Positions 17,460 through 26,017 of a DNA stretch of 64,000 bases are shown here, piece after piece. Every line of letters starts with the position of its first letter. Position 1 is the stretch's first letter. Origin of the DNA: Anaeromassilibacillus sp001305115. Its GTDB lineage: Bacteria > Bacillota > Clostridia > Oscillospirales > Acutalibacteraceae. A program made the position numbers and the translations under genes. The notes beneath the pieces are model-generated. The model made no database searches. It worked only from the letters and a program-made list of their open reading frames with translations, and was not told the DNA's origin. The stretch spans positions 2,666,001-2,730,000 of the forward strand of contig AP031437.1 of NCBI GenBank assembly GCA_042854365.1. Direction: 5' to 3'.

Positions 17460-18479
17460 ATGATAGAGGATCTTCAAGAATTACTCTTTGCGCTCTGTGC
17501 AGAACCGGGTACGCCGGGCGATGAATCGGAGGCAGCCCGACGCGCGGCGCGGGAGCTTTCGGATTGCGGCGAAACCGAAATCGATCGAATGGGAAACGTC
17601 ATATGCCACATGGGAAACCGCGGCGCTCAACGACAGATACTTCTGGATGCTCATTTAGATCAGGTGGGTTTGATTGTTACCCAAATCGAAAAGGATGGTT
17701 TTCTCCGCATCGACCGTTGTGGCGGAACGGACCGGCGGGTTCTTCCCGGTAGCCCTGTCACTGTATATGGCAGAGAACCGTTGACAGGCGTTATGTGCTG
17801 TATGCCTCCGCACCTCGTCGAGGGAGGAGAGGACAAAGTGGAATCCATCGATCGGATGGCTGTGGATGTTGGCCTCTCAAAAGAGGAAGCGGAAGCGCTC
17901 GTCTCTCCCGGAGACCGAGCCTTGATCCGTGCGCCACAAAAACGTCTGTTAGGAAGCCGCATTGCATCCCCTGCATTGGATGACCGTGCCGGATGCGCAG
18001 CCTTAATCCGTTGTGCGCAACTTCTGCACGGTGAGAATCTCTCCTGTGGACTTACTGTTCTGTTAAGTAGCCGTGAAGAAGTGGGCGGACAAGGGGCGCA
18101 GACGGGAACTTTCTCTTTGGAACCCACAGAGGCCATCGTGGTGGATGTCAGTTTTGCTGCACAGCCTGGGGTTGACCCGGCAAAATGCGGTAAACTCGGC
18201 GGTGGGCCGATGATCGGCATGGCGCCCATTCTCAACCGTCCGATGGTTCATCGCCTGAAAGAGCTCGCCAAGAAGAACGAGATTCCTTTTACAATGGAGA
18301 TCATGGGCGGAGAGACTGGTACGAATGCGGATGGAATCGCTGTGTCACGCGCCGGCGTACACACAGCGATGGTTTCGATCCCTCTGCGTTATATGCATAC
18401 GCCTGTCGAGGTCATCGATGTCCAGGACGTGGAATACACTGCACGCCTCCTGGCGGAATATGTGAAAGGGGTGGAATGA
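17460..18479 (+). CDS. M42-family metallo-aminopeptidase, copy 1
   Basis: A cytoplasmic di-metal aminopeptidase of the glutamyl aminopeptidase/tetrahedral (TET) type that trims N-terminal residues from small peptides. Metal and catalytic residues are visible: LDAHLDQVG (His, Asp), ALDDRAGC (bridging Asp), SSREEVGGQGA (Glu pair) and VVDVSFA (Asp), with a late metal His in LRYMHTP. The frame starts at a TTG, but AGGAGG with a six-base gap points to ATG at 17460. Length 339 residues matches the family. It is followed one base later by a second M42 gene. Confidence 0.9.
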   Translation: MIEDLQELLFALCAEPGTPGDESEAARRAARELSDCGETEIDRMGNVICHMGNRGAQRQILLDAHLDQVGLIVTQIEKDGFLRIDRCGGTDRRVLPGSPVTVYGREPLTGVMCCMPPHLVEGGEDKVESIDRMAVDVGLSKEEAEALVSPGDRALIRAPQKRLLGSRIASPALDDRAGCAALIRCAQLLHGENLSCGLTVLLSSREEVGGQGAQTGTFSLEPTEAIVVDVSFAAQPGVDPAKCGKLGGGPMIGMAPILNRPMVHRLKELAKKNEIPFTMEIMGGETGTNADGIAVSRAGVHTAMVSIPLRYMHTPVEVIDVQDVEYTARLLAEYVKGVE

Positions 18480-18480
18480 G

Positions 18481-19506
18481 ATGGCGGATATTGAATTGTT
18501 AGAGCGCCTCTGTTGTGCCCGTGGAATTTCTGGCTTTGAGGAAGCGGTCCGTGAGATTATCCTGAAAGAAATCCGCCCATACGCCGACTGTGTGGAAATC
18601 ACGCCGCTCGGCAACATCCTAGCCTTTAAAAAGGGGAAAAGGCGCGCCAAAACAAAGCTGATGCTCAATGCCCATATGGACGAGGTGGGGATGACGGTCA
18701 CATACATCGAAGAAAACGGTTTGCTCCGCTTCTCTACGGTCGGCGGAATTGACCGCCGGGTTTTGTGTGGAAAACCGGTCACTGTGGGGGAACATATCCC
18801 CGGCGTGATCGGAGCAAAACCGATTCACCTGCTCACAAGTGAAGAGCGCGAGAAAGCTGTACCGGTCAAAGACCTCTACATCGATATTGGCGCACTAACC
18901 CGTCAAGAGGCGGAAGCGGTTGTGTCGCCGGGAGATCCCGTGACATTTGACTCTCTCTTTGATACTACTCACGGTATGATAAAAAGCCGTGCTCTGGATG
19001 ATCGCGCCGGATGTGTCATCCTGATCGATCTGATCAAAAAGTCTTTGCCCTATGACATGCTGTTTGCATTTGTCGTACAAGAGGAAACCGGACTAAACGG
19101 CTCCAAAACAGCTGCCTATATTGCAGACCCGGAAGCCGCTATTGTGGTGGAAAGTACGACCGCTGCGGACATAGCGGGCGTTCCCGAGGACAAGCGGGTT
19201 TGCCATGTCGGCGCCGGACCGGTGATCTCCTTCATGGATCGCCGGACCATCTATGACCGTGCATACTACCAGATGGCTTTTGACGCTGCTCAGGAGACTG
19301 GCGTTTCCTGCCAGACCAAACAGGCCGTGGCCGGCGGCAACGATGCAGGTGCAATCCATGTTGCGCGGGGAGGGGTGCGTACTGTAGCGGTGTCCCTGCC
19401 CTGCCGGTATCTACACTCCGCTGTCAGTATCATTTCCCAAAAGGATTTCCACGAGGCGGAGACACTGATTGAGCGTCTAGCGGAAAAGATTGCAGGCGGC
19501 GAATGA
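18481..19506 (+). CDS. M42-family metallo-aminopeptidase, copy 2
   Basis: A paralogue of the preceding gene, starting one base after its stop. It has NAHMDEVGMTVT, ALDDRAGCVI, VVQEETGLNG, VVESTTAAD and a terminal CRYLHSA. Copy 1 has a serine-rich SSREEVGGQ where this copy has QEETGLNG. The Glu pair and the Asp ligands are present in both, so both look active. Two adjacent, divergent M42 genes suggest two specificities or mixed oligomeric shells, as known for archaeal TET peptidases; that is inference for this species. Confidence 0.9.
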   Translation: MADIELLERLCCARGISGFEEAVREIILKEIRPYADCVEITPLGNILAFKKGKRRAKTKLMLNAHMDEVGMTVTYIEENGLLRFSTVGGIDRRVLCGKPVTVGEHIPGVIGAKPIHLLTSEEREKAVPVKDLYIDIGALTRQEAEAVVSPGDPVTFDSLFDTTHGMIKSRALDDRAGCVILIDLIKKSLPYDMLFAFVVQEETGLNGSKTAAYIADPEAAIVVESTTAADIAGVPEDKRVCHVGAGPVISFMDRRTIYDRAYYQMAFDAAQETGVSCQTKQAVAGGNDAGAIHVARGGVRTVAVSLPCRYLHSAVSIISQKDFHEAETLIERLAEKIAGGE

Positions 19507-20252
19507 TCCGGTCTGTGGAATGTAAAGATGCGCTCGTTCCCTTCACAGGAAACGCTTTTGCCTGTCGGATTCGTGCTACAGCCAATGCCTATGGCTTCAT
19601 ACATCCTTTCGCGCGTTTCTGGGTCCAAGCAAGACAAGCGGCAATGTGCCTCTTGGACGATGCCATGATCCTGGATGCGCATCCGGATGCAGACTTTGAC
19701 GAGCTGGCCGAATTCTTTCCCGCTGTGGGCGCACGAATTCTTCTCTGTTCTGAGGCTGCTGCACACTCGCTGCCCTTTCCGTGGAAACAGACCGGAGAGG
19801 TCATGACGCTCCATGCACCACAGCCTTTCAAAGGTGAAGGGATTGTCTGGAATCCCAGCCCGCGCCTGCTGTATCCTTTGTTGTGTGCATGTCAGGCAGC
19901 GCAGTTCCAGCCCCCCGCGTTTGAACCCTTTTATCTCGACCTGTCCCATCGCACCCGCCATGGTACCGCCTGTTCCGCTGCTATCCAGGAGGGGAACTCC
20001 CTCGTTGCATGTGCAATCTGTTCTGCTTGGACCGAAGATGCGGCTGTGTTGTCTGCTGTCGCCGTCCAACCAGAAGCTAGGCGCCGCGGATTGGGAACGA
20101 ATATTGTACGTACATTGGCTACAAGCCTTCCGGCCAAAACCTTTTATATTTTCCGGGCTGCTGGCGAAAACGAAGAATTTTATCAATCGCTCGGCTTTAC
20201 AAGGCACTGTGGGTTTGCCGAATTATCTTTACAAGAAAGGGATGCTCTATGA
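19503..20252 (+). CDS. GNAT-family N-acetyltransferase
   Basis: This is probably an acetyl-CoA-dependent transferase. The C-terminal half carries the GNAT fold: a central strand AAVLSAVAVQPEA, the acetyl-CoA pyrophosphate loop RRRGLGTNIVR (Q/RxxGxG/A type) and a final ENEEFYQSLGF. The N-terminal half (about 150 residues) is less typical and may form a second, degenerate GNAT lobe. The start ATG overlaps the stop of the second M42 gene (ATGA), so it is translationally coupled to the peptidases; a role in modifying released amino acids or peptides is possible but unproven. Confidence 0.8.
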   Translation: MIRSVECKDALVPFTGNAFACRIRATANAYGFIHPFARFWVQARQAAMCLLDDAMILDAHPDADFDELAEFFPAVGARILLCSEAAAHSLPFPWKQTGEVMTLHAPQPFKGEGIVWNPSPRLLYPLLCACQAAQFQPPAFEPFYLDLSHRTRHGTACSAAIQEGNSLVACAICSAWTEDAAVLSAVAVQPEARRRGLGTNIVRTLATSLPAKTFYIFRAAGENEEFYQSLGFTRHCGFAELSLQERDAL

Positions 20253-20434
20253 AAGAAAAACGTTTCGAAGTCATTTATTCACAAGGAACGATGGATATTG
20301 TCCGCATCCTTGTGGACCAAAGGACCGGTGTGAACTATTTGCAGGTCTGTGACGGATATGCAGGCGGCCTGACACCCCTGCTCGACCGCGAAGGAAAACC
20401 CGTCATTTCGCCGGTAAAGCCATTTCCGGGTTGA
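20249..20434 (+). CDS. Small DUF6440-like protein
   Basis: A 61-residue protein whose sequence (RFEVIYSQG, ILVDQRTGVNYL, GYAGGLTPLLD-REGKPV) fits the DUF6440 pattern as I remember it. No function is established. The start overlaps the stop of the acetyltransferase gene (ATGA) and has AAAGGG upstream, so it is the last gene of the peptidase operon. The short length is normal for the family. Confidence 0.75.
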   Translation: MKEKRFEVIYSQGTMDIVRILVDQRTGVNYLQVCDGYAGGLTPLLDREGKPVISPVKPFPG

Positions 20435-20849
20435 TTGAAAGGGTATTGCGAACGAAGTCAAAATTTTGGGAAGGCCCGGTTTCATCCCCATCCAACGATC
20501 GTGTCCCTCTGATTTTCAGGACAATGGATTGGTAATCCAAAAAGGCAAGTTTCTCCCGTGCCTTTTGGGGATATGGCAGGATGTTTGAGCGGCAGCTGTC
20601 TAAAATCTTCTTGGGCAGCCCCCTGACGCAGAGCGTATGAATCAAAGCGCTTAGGATTTCGAACGAGTTAATGGTGCTGATATGCCCCTGCATGAAGTGC
20701 TCTCCCAATAGATGCAAAAGCATCCCTACACAGGCACTTCTGCGCTTATCCACACTGGTGGCCGCATGAACCCATTCTACGCTGTATAGGGACAAGCGCC
20801 CCATCGATGGGACTTGGCGGCGCCTTGTTTTCTCGACCGTGTATTCCAT
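20435..20849 (-). pseudogene. Possible remnant of an unrecognised gene
   Basis: The minus strand holds an open frame of 148 codons (20403-20849) with protein-like content: VEWVHAATSVDKRRSACVG, MLLHLLGEHFMQGHIST, SFEILSALIHTLCVRGLPKK. It has no ribosome binding site, and its 3' end runs into the DUF6440 gene, which argues for a truncated or dead gene. I do not recognise the family with confidence. It could also be chance. Confidence 0.3.
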
Positions 20850-21296
20850 CCAAAATTCGCAGATGGTGAGGTTCTAAAATCATCCAATCGCGGCGAAGTG
20901 TTTTTTGTGTGAAACAATCAGATGGCTACCCGCCATTGCAACCTATAAAAAGTGAATGAGCATTTTCCCCGTTTGTACGTTCTTCATCGGAACGCATTCC
21001 GTCCTATTATTCGCGATGTCTAAACGGTCTGTAACTTATGTTGTTTCAAGTAAAGCGGCAGTCCGTCTTATCTTTACGTCCCAGGTAACGGATGGGCCCT
21101 GGTAATGGGCCATACGAGTCCACCTATAGCCTGTTATTTGGCGCACAAAGGTCCATAAAAATGCAAAGCTTACAGTCGATTATAGAATCTTTTTCAATCA
21201 ACGATCGACTATACATCTATAAAAGGTGCACTTACAACGGAATTCACGAAAACAACTTGTAGTGTGCCGGGAACTGGAAAAAGGAGAACAAATCCC
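20850..21296. other. Intergenic region upstream of the methionine gamma-lyase family gene
   Basis: About 450 bases with no intact frame. It holds an inverted repeat around AGTCGAT...ATCGACT (about 21174-21210) and a TATACATCTATAAAA stretch that could be a -10 region. I looked for a SAM riboswitch or T-box, as the downstream enzyme handles sulfur amino acids, and could not fold one convincingly. Confidence 0.35.
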
Positions 21297-22574
21297 ATGA
21301 TATACCCCGCATTTCAAATTGATGAACGAATCCAAAGAGCAGCTCGGCATGCTATGGAGGAGATCGCTCCTGTGCTCAAGCACATTGACGAAATCACCGA
21401 TTACAACCAGCAAAAGATGTTGGCTGCATTTATTGATTCCGGTGTAAGCGAGAGTCACTTTGCCGCTTCTACCGGCTATGGTTATGGAGACCGCGGGCGC
21501 GAGGTGCTCGACCAGGTGTATGCGAAAGCGCTTGGTGCGGAAGATGCGTTGGTGCGCTACAACTTTGTGAGTGGTACCCACGCGCTTACTGTCGCGCTTT
21601 TTGGCGTTTTGCGCCCGGGAGATACCATGCTCAGTGTTACCGGTTTGCCTTATGATACTCTACGCGGGGTGATCGGGCTGACCGGAGATGGAAATGGTTC
21701 CTTAAAGGAGTTTGGGATACAATACCAGCAAGTGGATCTATTGCCGGATGGGACGCCAGACTACGAAACGATTGCCCAACGTATAACTCCTGCGATCAAA
21801 ATGGTTTACATTCAACGTTCGCGCGGATACAGTTTGCGTCCCTCCCTTTTCGTAGAGGACATTGAGCGCATAGCCAAAATCGCAAAGGAAAAGGCGCCCG
21901 ATTGTATCGTTATGGTGGACAACTGCTATGGGGAATTTGTTCAGCGCGACGAGCCGACCAGCCATGGTGCTGATCTGATGGCGGGATCTCTGATTAAGAA
22001 TCCCGGAGGCGGTGTGGCCCCGACAGGTGGTTACATTGCAGGGCGTAAGAATTTGGTCGAAAGCTGTTCTTACCGCCTGACCACGCCGGGAACTGGAAAG
22101 GAGATCGGTTGTACACTTGGAAACAATCGGGAACTATTCATGGGCGCGTTCCATGCCCCCCATGTCACAGGGGAAGCGCTCAAAACGGCGGCATTTACAG
22201 CGGCACTTTTCCATTCGTTTGGCTATGATGTGACGCCTAAGCCAGATGAACCGCGTGCGGACATCATTCAAGCGGTTCTGCTCCGCCAGGAGGAAGCATT
22301 GGTTGCCTTTTGCCAAGGCGTCCAAAAGGGAGCTCCGGTGGACGCATTTGTCACTCCGGAACCTTGGGATATGCCCGGTTATGACTGTAAAGTCATTATG
22401 GCTGCCGGTGCTTTCACTTTGGGTGCTAGCATTGAGCTGTCTGCTGATGCGCCTCTGCGTGAACCATATGCTGCCTGGATGCAGGGAGGGTTAAACTTCC
22501 ATAGCGGCCGGTTAGGCGCCATGTTGGCTGCACAATCCATGCTAGAACGTGGCATTTTGGACATCACGCTTTGA
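21297..22574 (+). CDS. Methionine gamma-lyase family protein (YnbB/aluminium-resistance type)
   Basis: A PLP enzyme of the Cys/Met metabolism fold. The N-terminal ITDYNQQKMLAAF and STGYGYGDRGREVLDQVYA segments, the cofactor-binding YNFVSGTHALTVALF, the PLP-anchoring Asp in VMVDNCYGEF and the Schiff-base Lys in GSLIKNPGGG are all visible. Length 425 residues is typical. Family members were once named for aluminium resistance, but the fold points to a lyase acting on methionine or a related thiol amino acid. The longer frame from GTG at 21264 contains the GGAG site, so ATG at 21297 is chosen. It is monocistronic. Confidence 0.88.
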   Translation: MIYPAFQIDERIQRAARHAMEEIAPVLKHIDEITDYNQQKMLAAFIDSGVSESHFAASTGYGYGDRGREVLDQVYAKALGAEDALVRYNFVSGTHALTVALFGVLRPGDTMLSVTGLPYDTLRGVIGLTGDGNGSLKEFGIQYQQVDLLPDGTPDYETIAQRITPAIKMVYIQRSRGYSLRPSLFVEDIERIAKIAKEKAPDCIVMVDNCYGEFVQRDEPTSHGADLMAGSLIKNPGGGVAPTGGYIAGRKNLVESCSYRLTTPGTGKEIGCTLGNNRELFMGAFHAPHVTGEALKTAAFTAALFHSFGYDVTPKPDEPRADIIQAVLLRQEEALVAFCQGVQKGAPVDAFVTPEPWDMPGYDCKVIMAAGAFTLGASIELSADAPLREPYAAWMQGGLNFHSGRLGAMLAAQSMLERGILDITL

Positions 22575-22769
22575 TACATTTTAAATACCACCAATGAGTT
22601 CTTTCCTGTCCAACGGAATAATGGATGGGATCTGTAACTGCCGTAAGGAAAGCTTTCTGACCGATCAAAGGCCATTCTCAACAAAAGTGGTACGTTAAAA
22701 CAAAGAAGACCATCTTTTGATCGAATTATAAGAGGCATAGTAGACGGATTCTTACGGTGATGTACGAAG
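22575..22769. other. Intergenic, nothing identified
   Basis: About 200 bases between the lyase stop codon and the terminator, with short frames only and no repeat. Confidence 0.4.
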
Positions 22770-22802
22770 AAAAAGCCAAGGATTTCATATCCTTGGCTTT
22801 TT
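22770..22802 (+). terminator. Terminator downstream of the lyase gene
   Basis: A 14-bp stem (AAAAAGCCAAGGAT / ATCCTTGGCTTTTT) with a 5-base loop. The A-rich and T-rich arms make it usable from both sides, so it may also end transcription of the collagen-like gene coming from the right. Confidence 0.75.
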
Positions 22803-23029
22803 CTATGATAGTCTTTTAAGAGTAAATCTAAAACTCTTTTCATGAAAAGGCGTCCTTACAAGGAAAAAATACAACCTAGTTGATTCCCATTTCTGGACTC
22901 GAAACGATTCGAAGCATGCCAACTCTTTCAATAAAGTCTTTCGAATGAATGATCTTACAGTATAAGTTTGTCTTAAAATATACAAGAGTCTTTTTCATAC
23001 ATGCGTTCGCGCGTGATTTAATGGTTGAA

Positions 23030-24316
23030 TCATGCGTCGTTTGGTATAGAATCCAGCTTTTTAACCGTCAATGTTGCATTTGCATTTCCATTGATTATTG
23101 CATCCAAATTATCGGGCAAGGTACGCAAAACCGAAATCACCAGGTCCAGTGTATCTCCGGCATTTAGGTGTACAATGGTCGAACAAACTAGGCGCCCATC
23201 GTAGGATATCCCGGTTGTATCATCGGTAGCTAATGTCTGTGATCCTCTAGTTTGTTGCACCATAGTACCGTTTTGACGCACTCCAATCGAGACAGTGACC
23301 GGCTTGGATGTATTTAATAGAATATTATAGTTGATTTCGTAGTCCCCCTCGGTTTCTACGACCAGCGTATTGGCCGCTGGATAAGAAACACCTTTTGCAG
23401 GCATTGCTGTATTGAGGGACACAGGAATATACATATCTGCCTGAGTAAAGAAAAGCAGCTGTGTATTGGTATTATACAGGCCACCATATGCTGCTAAGCC
23501 ACTGGATGTAGAGCCAGCTGGACCCGTCGCCCCCTGGGGACCGGTCGGGCCTGTGCCTCCTGTCGCCCCCTGGGGACCAGTCGGGCCTGTGCCTCCTGTC
23601 GCTCCCTGGGGGCCGGTCGGACCTGTGCCTCCTGTCGCTCCCTGGGGACCAGTCGGGCCTGTACCTCCTGTTGCACCCTGGGGGCCGGTCGGACCTGTAC
23701 CTCCTGTTGCACCCTGGGGGCCGGTCGGGCCTGTGCTACCTGGTACTCCCTGTGGACCAGTCGGACCTGTGCCTCCTGTCGCTCCCTGGGGACCGGTCGG
23801 ACCTGTACCTCCTGTCGCACCCTGAGGGCCAGTCGGGCCTGTGCCTCCTGTCGCTCCCTGGGGACCGGTCGGACCTGTGCCTCCTGTCGCTCCCTGGGGA
23901 CCGGCCGGACCTGTGCCTCCTGTCGCTCCCTGGGGACCGGTCGGACCTGTACCTCCTGTTGCACCCTGGGGGCCGGTCGGACCTGTGCCTCCTGTTGCAC
24001 CCTGGGGACCGGCCGGACCTGCACTACCTGGTACCCCTTGTGGGCCGACTGGACCAGTACTCCCCGGTAATCCCTGAATACCCGTTTGTCCTCTTGGGAT
24101 AACAAAATCTAACACATGCTGTGGGCCCCCAGTAATATCATACACCCGTGCTTCTGTTCCAGGTTCCCCTGTAATGGTATTTCGGATAGCAATGGTTTCA
24201 CCCATACCAGTAGGACCTTGTGGTCCCCGCGGTCCAGGAATACAACAGTAATACGGAAGTGGCACAGGACAGCCACAATCCTGGTGTTGTAAATCTTGAT
24301 TCGGATATATTTTCAT
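23030..24316 (-). CDS. Collagen-like repeat protein with C-terminal BclA/TNF-like domain
   Basis: A 428-residue protein in three parts. A Cys-rich head (CGCPVPLPYYCCIPGPRG) is joined by a short beta segment to an uninterrupted Gly-X-Y region (about residues 75-290), dominated by a twelve-residue unit, GPTGPQGATGGT, present about sixteen times. It ends in a beta-sandwich-like C-terminal domain (about 293-428, with YGGLYNTNTQLLF and GDYEINYNILLNTS) of the C1q/TNF or BclA type that would trimerise the stalk. There is no signal peptide, which fits delivery to the spore surface from the mother cell. By analogy with BclA this is probably an exosporium or spore-surface filament. The 36-base DNA repeats must be prone to length change by slippage. 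Confidence 0.85.
   Translation of the reverse strand: MKIYPNQDLQHQDCGCPVPLPYYCCIPGPRGPQGPTGMGETIAIRNTITGEPGTEARVYDITGGPQHVLDFVIPRGQTGIQGLPGSTGPVGPQGVPGSAGPAGPQGATGGTGPTGPQGATGGTGPTGPQGATGGTGPAGPQGATGGTGPTGPQGATGGTGPTGPQGATGGTGPTGPQGATGGTGPTGPQGVPGSTGPTGPQGATGGTGPTGPQGATGGTGPTGPQGATGGTGPTGPQGATGGTGPTGPQGATGGTGPTGPQGATGPAGSTSSGLAAYGGLYNTNTQLLFFTQADMYIPVSLNTAMPAKGVSYPAANTLVVETEGDYEINYNILLNTSKPVTVSIGVRQNGTMVQQTRGSQTLATDDTTGISYDGRLVCSTIVHLNAGDTLDLVISVLRTLPDNLDAIINGNANATLTVKKLDSIPNDA
23520..24040 (-). repeat. Tandem 36-bp repeats coding for the collagen stalk
   Basis: Near-identical 36-base units coding for GPTGPQGATGGT occur in tandem, with variants at the third codon position and a few replacements (GVPGSTGPTGPQ, GPAGPQ). 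The regularity keeps other frames open, which creates long false reading frames on both strands. No spacers separate the units, so this is not a CRISPR array. Confidence 0.85.
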
Positions 24317-24880
24317 GAGTCTCTCTCCATCAATTGTAATTAGGCGGAAAGGCCTATCCCAATCTATGTTTTATTACGTCGGCCCGTGCGTAGCTCTGAG
24401 CCTAAATCACTCGACTTGGACATCGATTGAAAACTACCCACTTCCTATACTTCAAAAAAGACTTTGGCAGGCTGCAAAAGATTTTCTCTATTTAATTTAA
24501 AAATTTTTGTAACACCTTCCGTTCACGCATATACAGTCTATCTTGTTTGGCTGTTCCCGTTACATTTGTTATCTTAGGCATCTGCTTTTCAATGACCTCT
24601 TCCTGCATTCCTTAAAATAGTTTCTCAAATTATTTCTTTCAAGTAAACATGCCAAAGCCAAATGGTGTCTCAAATCGAACCAAACGAACTCTTACAAGGT
24701 CTATCCTCTTATATTTGAATATCTCTCCTTATTTGTCCTCTGATGGGTACTGATCCGGTATGGGCTGTCCTTTCGAAATTTTGTCTCATAACCCTTTTCT
24801 CTCTTCACCTCTGCTTAATCTTCTCCATTACAGCAGCGTCTCCATAATTGTGCCTAAAAGTCGATGCAACAGAGATTAGG
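24317..24880 (-). other. AT-rich region with a small orphan frame
   Basis: Between the collagen-like gene and the hairpin at 24888 no full gene is seen. On the minus strand, 24492-24608 reads MQEEVIEKQMPKITNVTGTA followed by KQDRLYMRERKVLQKFLN and a stop (38 codons). It has protein-like composition, an in-frame stop just upstream and only a weak AAGGA before its ATG. It may be the tail of a lost gene. Confidence 0.3.
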
Positions 24881-24887
24881 ACATAAA

Positions 24888-24931
24888 AAAGCTACGTTCA
24901 GGCATGTATAACAGGCCTAAAACGTAGCTTT
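24888..24931 (-). terminator. Terminator of the island HTH unit
   Basis: An 11-bp stem (AAAGCTACGTT / AACGTAGCTTT) with an inner CAGGC/GCCT pairing is followed on the minus strand by TTTTTT. Confidence 0.65.
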
Positions 24932-25051
24932 CTTGGTTGGTGCAGTTGAGCAATCCAAATCCGAACCTGTTTTTCCTTTATCCAGCGCCGCTTTCAAGTC
25001 GTCAAAGGTGATGGTGTCCGTCCCGTCCTTAATTCTATATTCCGCAACCGA
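24917..25051 (-). pseudogene. C-terminal scrap of an unidentified protein
   Basis: The minus-strand frame reads SVAEYRIKDGTDTITFDDLK and then AALDKGKTGSDLDCSTAPTK before TAG. It is preceded by an in-frame stop and has no start codon or ribosome binding site. The composition is protein-like and ends exactly at a terminator, so I take it as the surviving end of a mobile-element gene, family unknown. Confidence 0.4.
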
Positions 25052-25061
25052 TTAGACGCTA

Positions 25062-25415
25062 TTACAAAACATCTGGTCCGTCTTGAGATACAGCACAATC
25101 AATAGCCGCCTCAATAACTTTAATAACATATTTTCTTTTTTCCTGCGGTACAGCGTTCAATTTATCGAAAAGAAATTCAAAGCTTTCTGATACACCGCCA
25201 AAAAGTAAGCTATCAGATGAAACTTTAAGTGCGATGGCGAAAGCACGCATAGATTCAGAAGATAACCCAGAGCGGCCACGCTCTATTTCCTGAATAAAGT
25301 TAGCGCTATATCCTGAAAGCTGTGCCAACTGCTCACGAGTTAAATTCTGAGCAAGCCTTTGTTGCTTGATTCTGTTACCAACTTCAATGTTTATATTTTT
25401 CAATATTCTTGGCAT
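25062..25415 (-). CDS. XRE-family helix-turn-helix regulator
   Basis: 117 residues with an N-terminal HTH (residues about 10-65): GNRIKQQRLAQNLTREQLAQ and LSGYSANFIQEIERGRSGLS, the usual five-helix cI/SinR-like form. The C-terminal part is short and acidic, without a known ligand domain. A GAGGCGG site precedes the ATG. It probably represses an element promoter; the target is not evident. It lies in the same direction as the second HTH gene but about 140 bases away. Confidence 0.85.
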   Translation of the reverse strand: MPRILKNINIEVGNRIKQQRLAQNLTREQLAQLSGYSANFIQEIERGRSGLSSESMRAFAIALKVSSDSLLFGGVSESFEFLFDKLNAVPQEKRKYVIKVIEAAIDCAVSQDGPDVL

Positions 25416-25558
25416 AGCATTACACCGCCTCTATATAAGAGTGTAGCCCCCAACACTCTCACGAAGAATATATACAAGCCGCTGATAAAAGCCGTAGTAA
25501 TACACCTAGATTTATGGTAAAAAAGAAAGACAGGCAACATCAACCAATGTGCCCGTCC

Positions 25559-25816
25559 TCAATCATCAGATAAATCTTCAAAAGAATAGTCATTTAAGGT
25601 TTGAAAATCCAAAAATTCGGCTACCGTCATGCTGAATGCAAGAGCAATTCGGTGAAGTGTCCGAATTCTGGGATTAAATGTCTTACCATTTACCAAATTA
25701 TCAAGAGTTGACTGACTAACTCCACTCATTTCCGACAGTTTATTAATCGATATTTCTTTGGACTTACAGAGTGACAAAATTCGGTCAACAAGAATTCGTG
25801 CATACCCATAATCCAT
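25559..25816 (-). CDS. XRE-family helix-turn-helix regulator (Cro/repressor-like)
   Basis: 85 residues, nearly all HTH: ILSLCKSKEISINKLSEMSG, VSQSTLDNLVNGKTFNPRIRT, then HRIALAFSMTVAEFLDF. It is divergent from the sigma-region-4 protein gene, and a 32-bp perfect palindrome lies between them over its likely promoter, so autorepression and control of the divergent gene is the simplest reading. The GGAGG site is unusually far (about 17 bases) from the ATG; an alternative start is not obvious. Confidence 0.85.
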   Translation of the reverse strand: MDYGYARILVDRILSLCKSKEISINKLSEMSGVSQSTLDNLVNGKTFNPRIRTLHRIALAFSMTVAEFLDFQTLNDYSFEDLSDD

Positions 25817-25878
25817 TACTGCTATCTGAAGTCCCTCCTTAGCCTAAGGATAGTGTCTTCATGATAGCAATAATCATA

Positions 25879-25910
25879 CCCTCAATTACCCGAATTCGGG
25901 TAATTGAGGG
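25879..25910. promoter_or_regulatory. 32-bp perfect palindrome in the divergent HTH/sigma-like promoter region
   Basis: A perfect inverted repeat centred on GAATTC, with the inner core ATTACCCGAATTCGGGTAAT and the outer CCCTCA/TGAGGG. It abuts TATGAT (complement of 25873-25878), the likely -10 of the HTH gene, and so would cover its -35 region. No T-run follows, so this is an operator rather than a terminator. Confidence 0.6.
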
Positions 25911-26017
25911 AGAGAAAATTCATCTGTTAGTACCAATCGATATTCCCTATTTCATCTACTGAAGTACCAAAAGAAGAAATGATTTTATTGACAGGCGAAA
26001 AACGGAGGTGGACTGAT

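Noticed and set aside
20850..21296. SAM riboswitch or T-box ahead of the methionine gamma-lyase family gene
   Set aside because: Only one short inverted repeat could be found; no conserved core motifs or terminator/antiterminator pair.
23520..24040. Possible CRISPR array
   Set aside because: The repeats are adjacent, without spacers, and code for GPTGPQGATGGT in frame.
23466..24105. Open frames on both strands over the collagen repeats (Pro/Val/Trp-rich, Leu/Asp-rich and Arg/Gln-rich)
   Set aside because: A 36-base repeat is a multiple of three, so any frame without a stop in one unit stays open. They are by-products of the Gly-X-Y gene.
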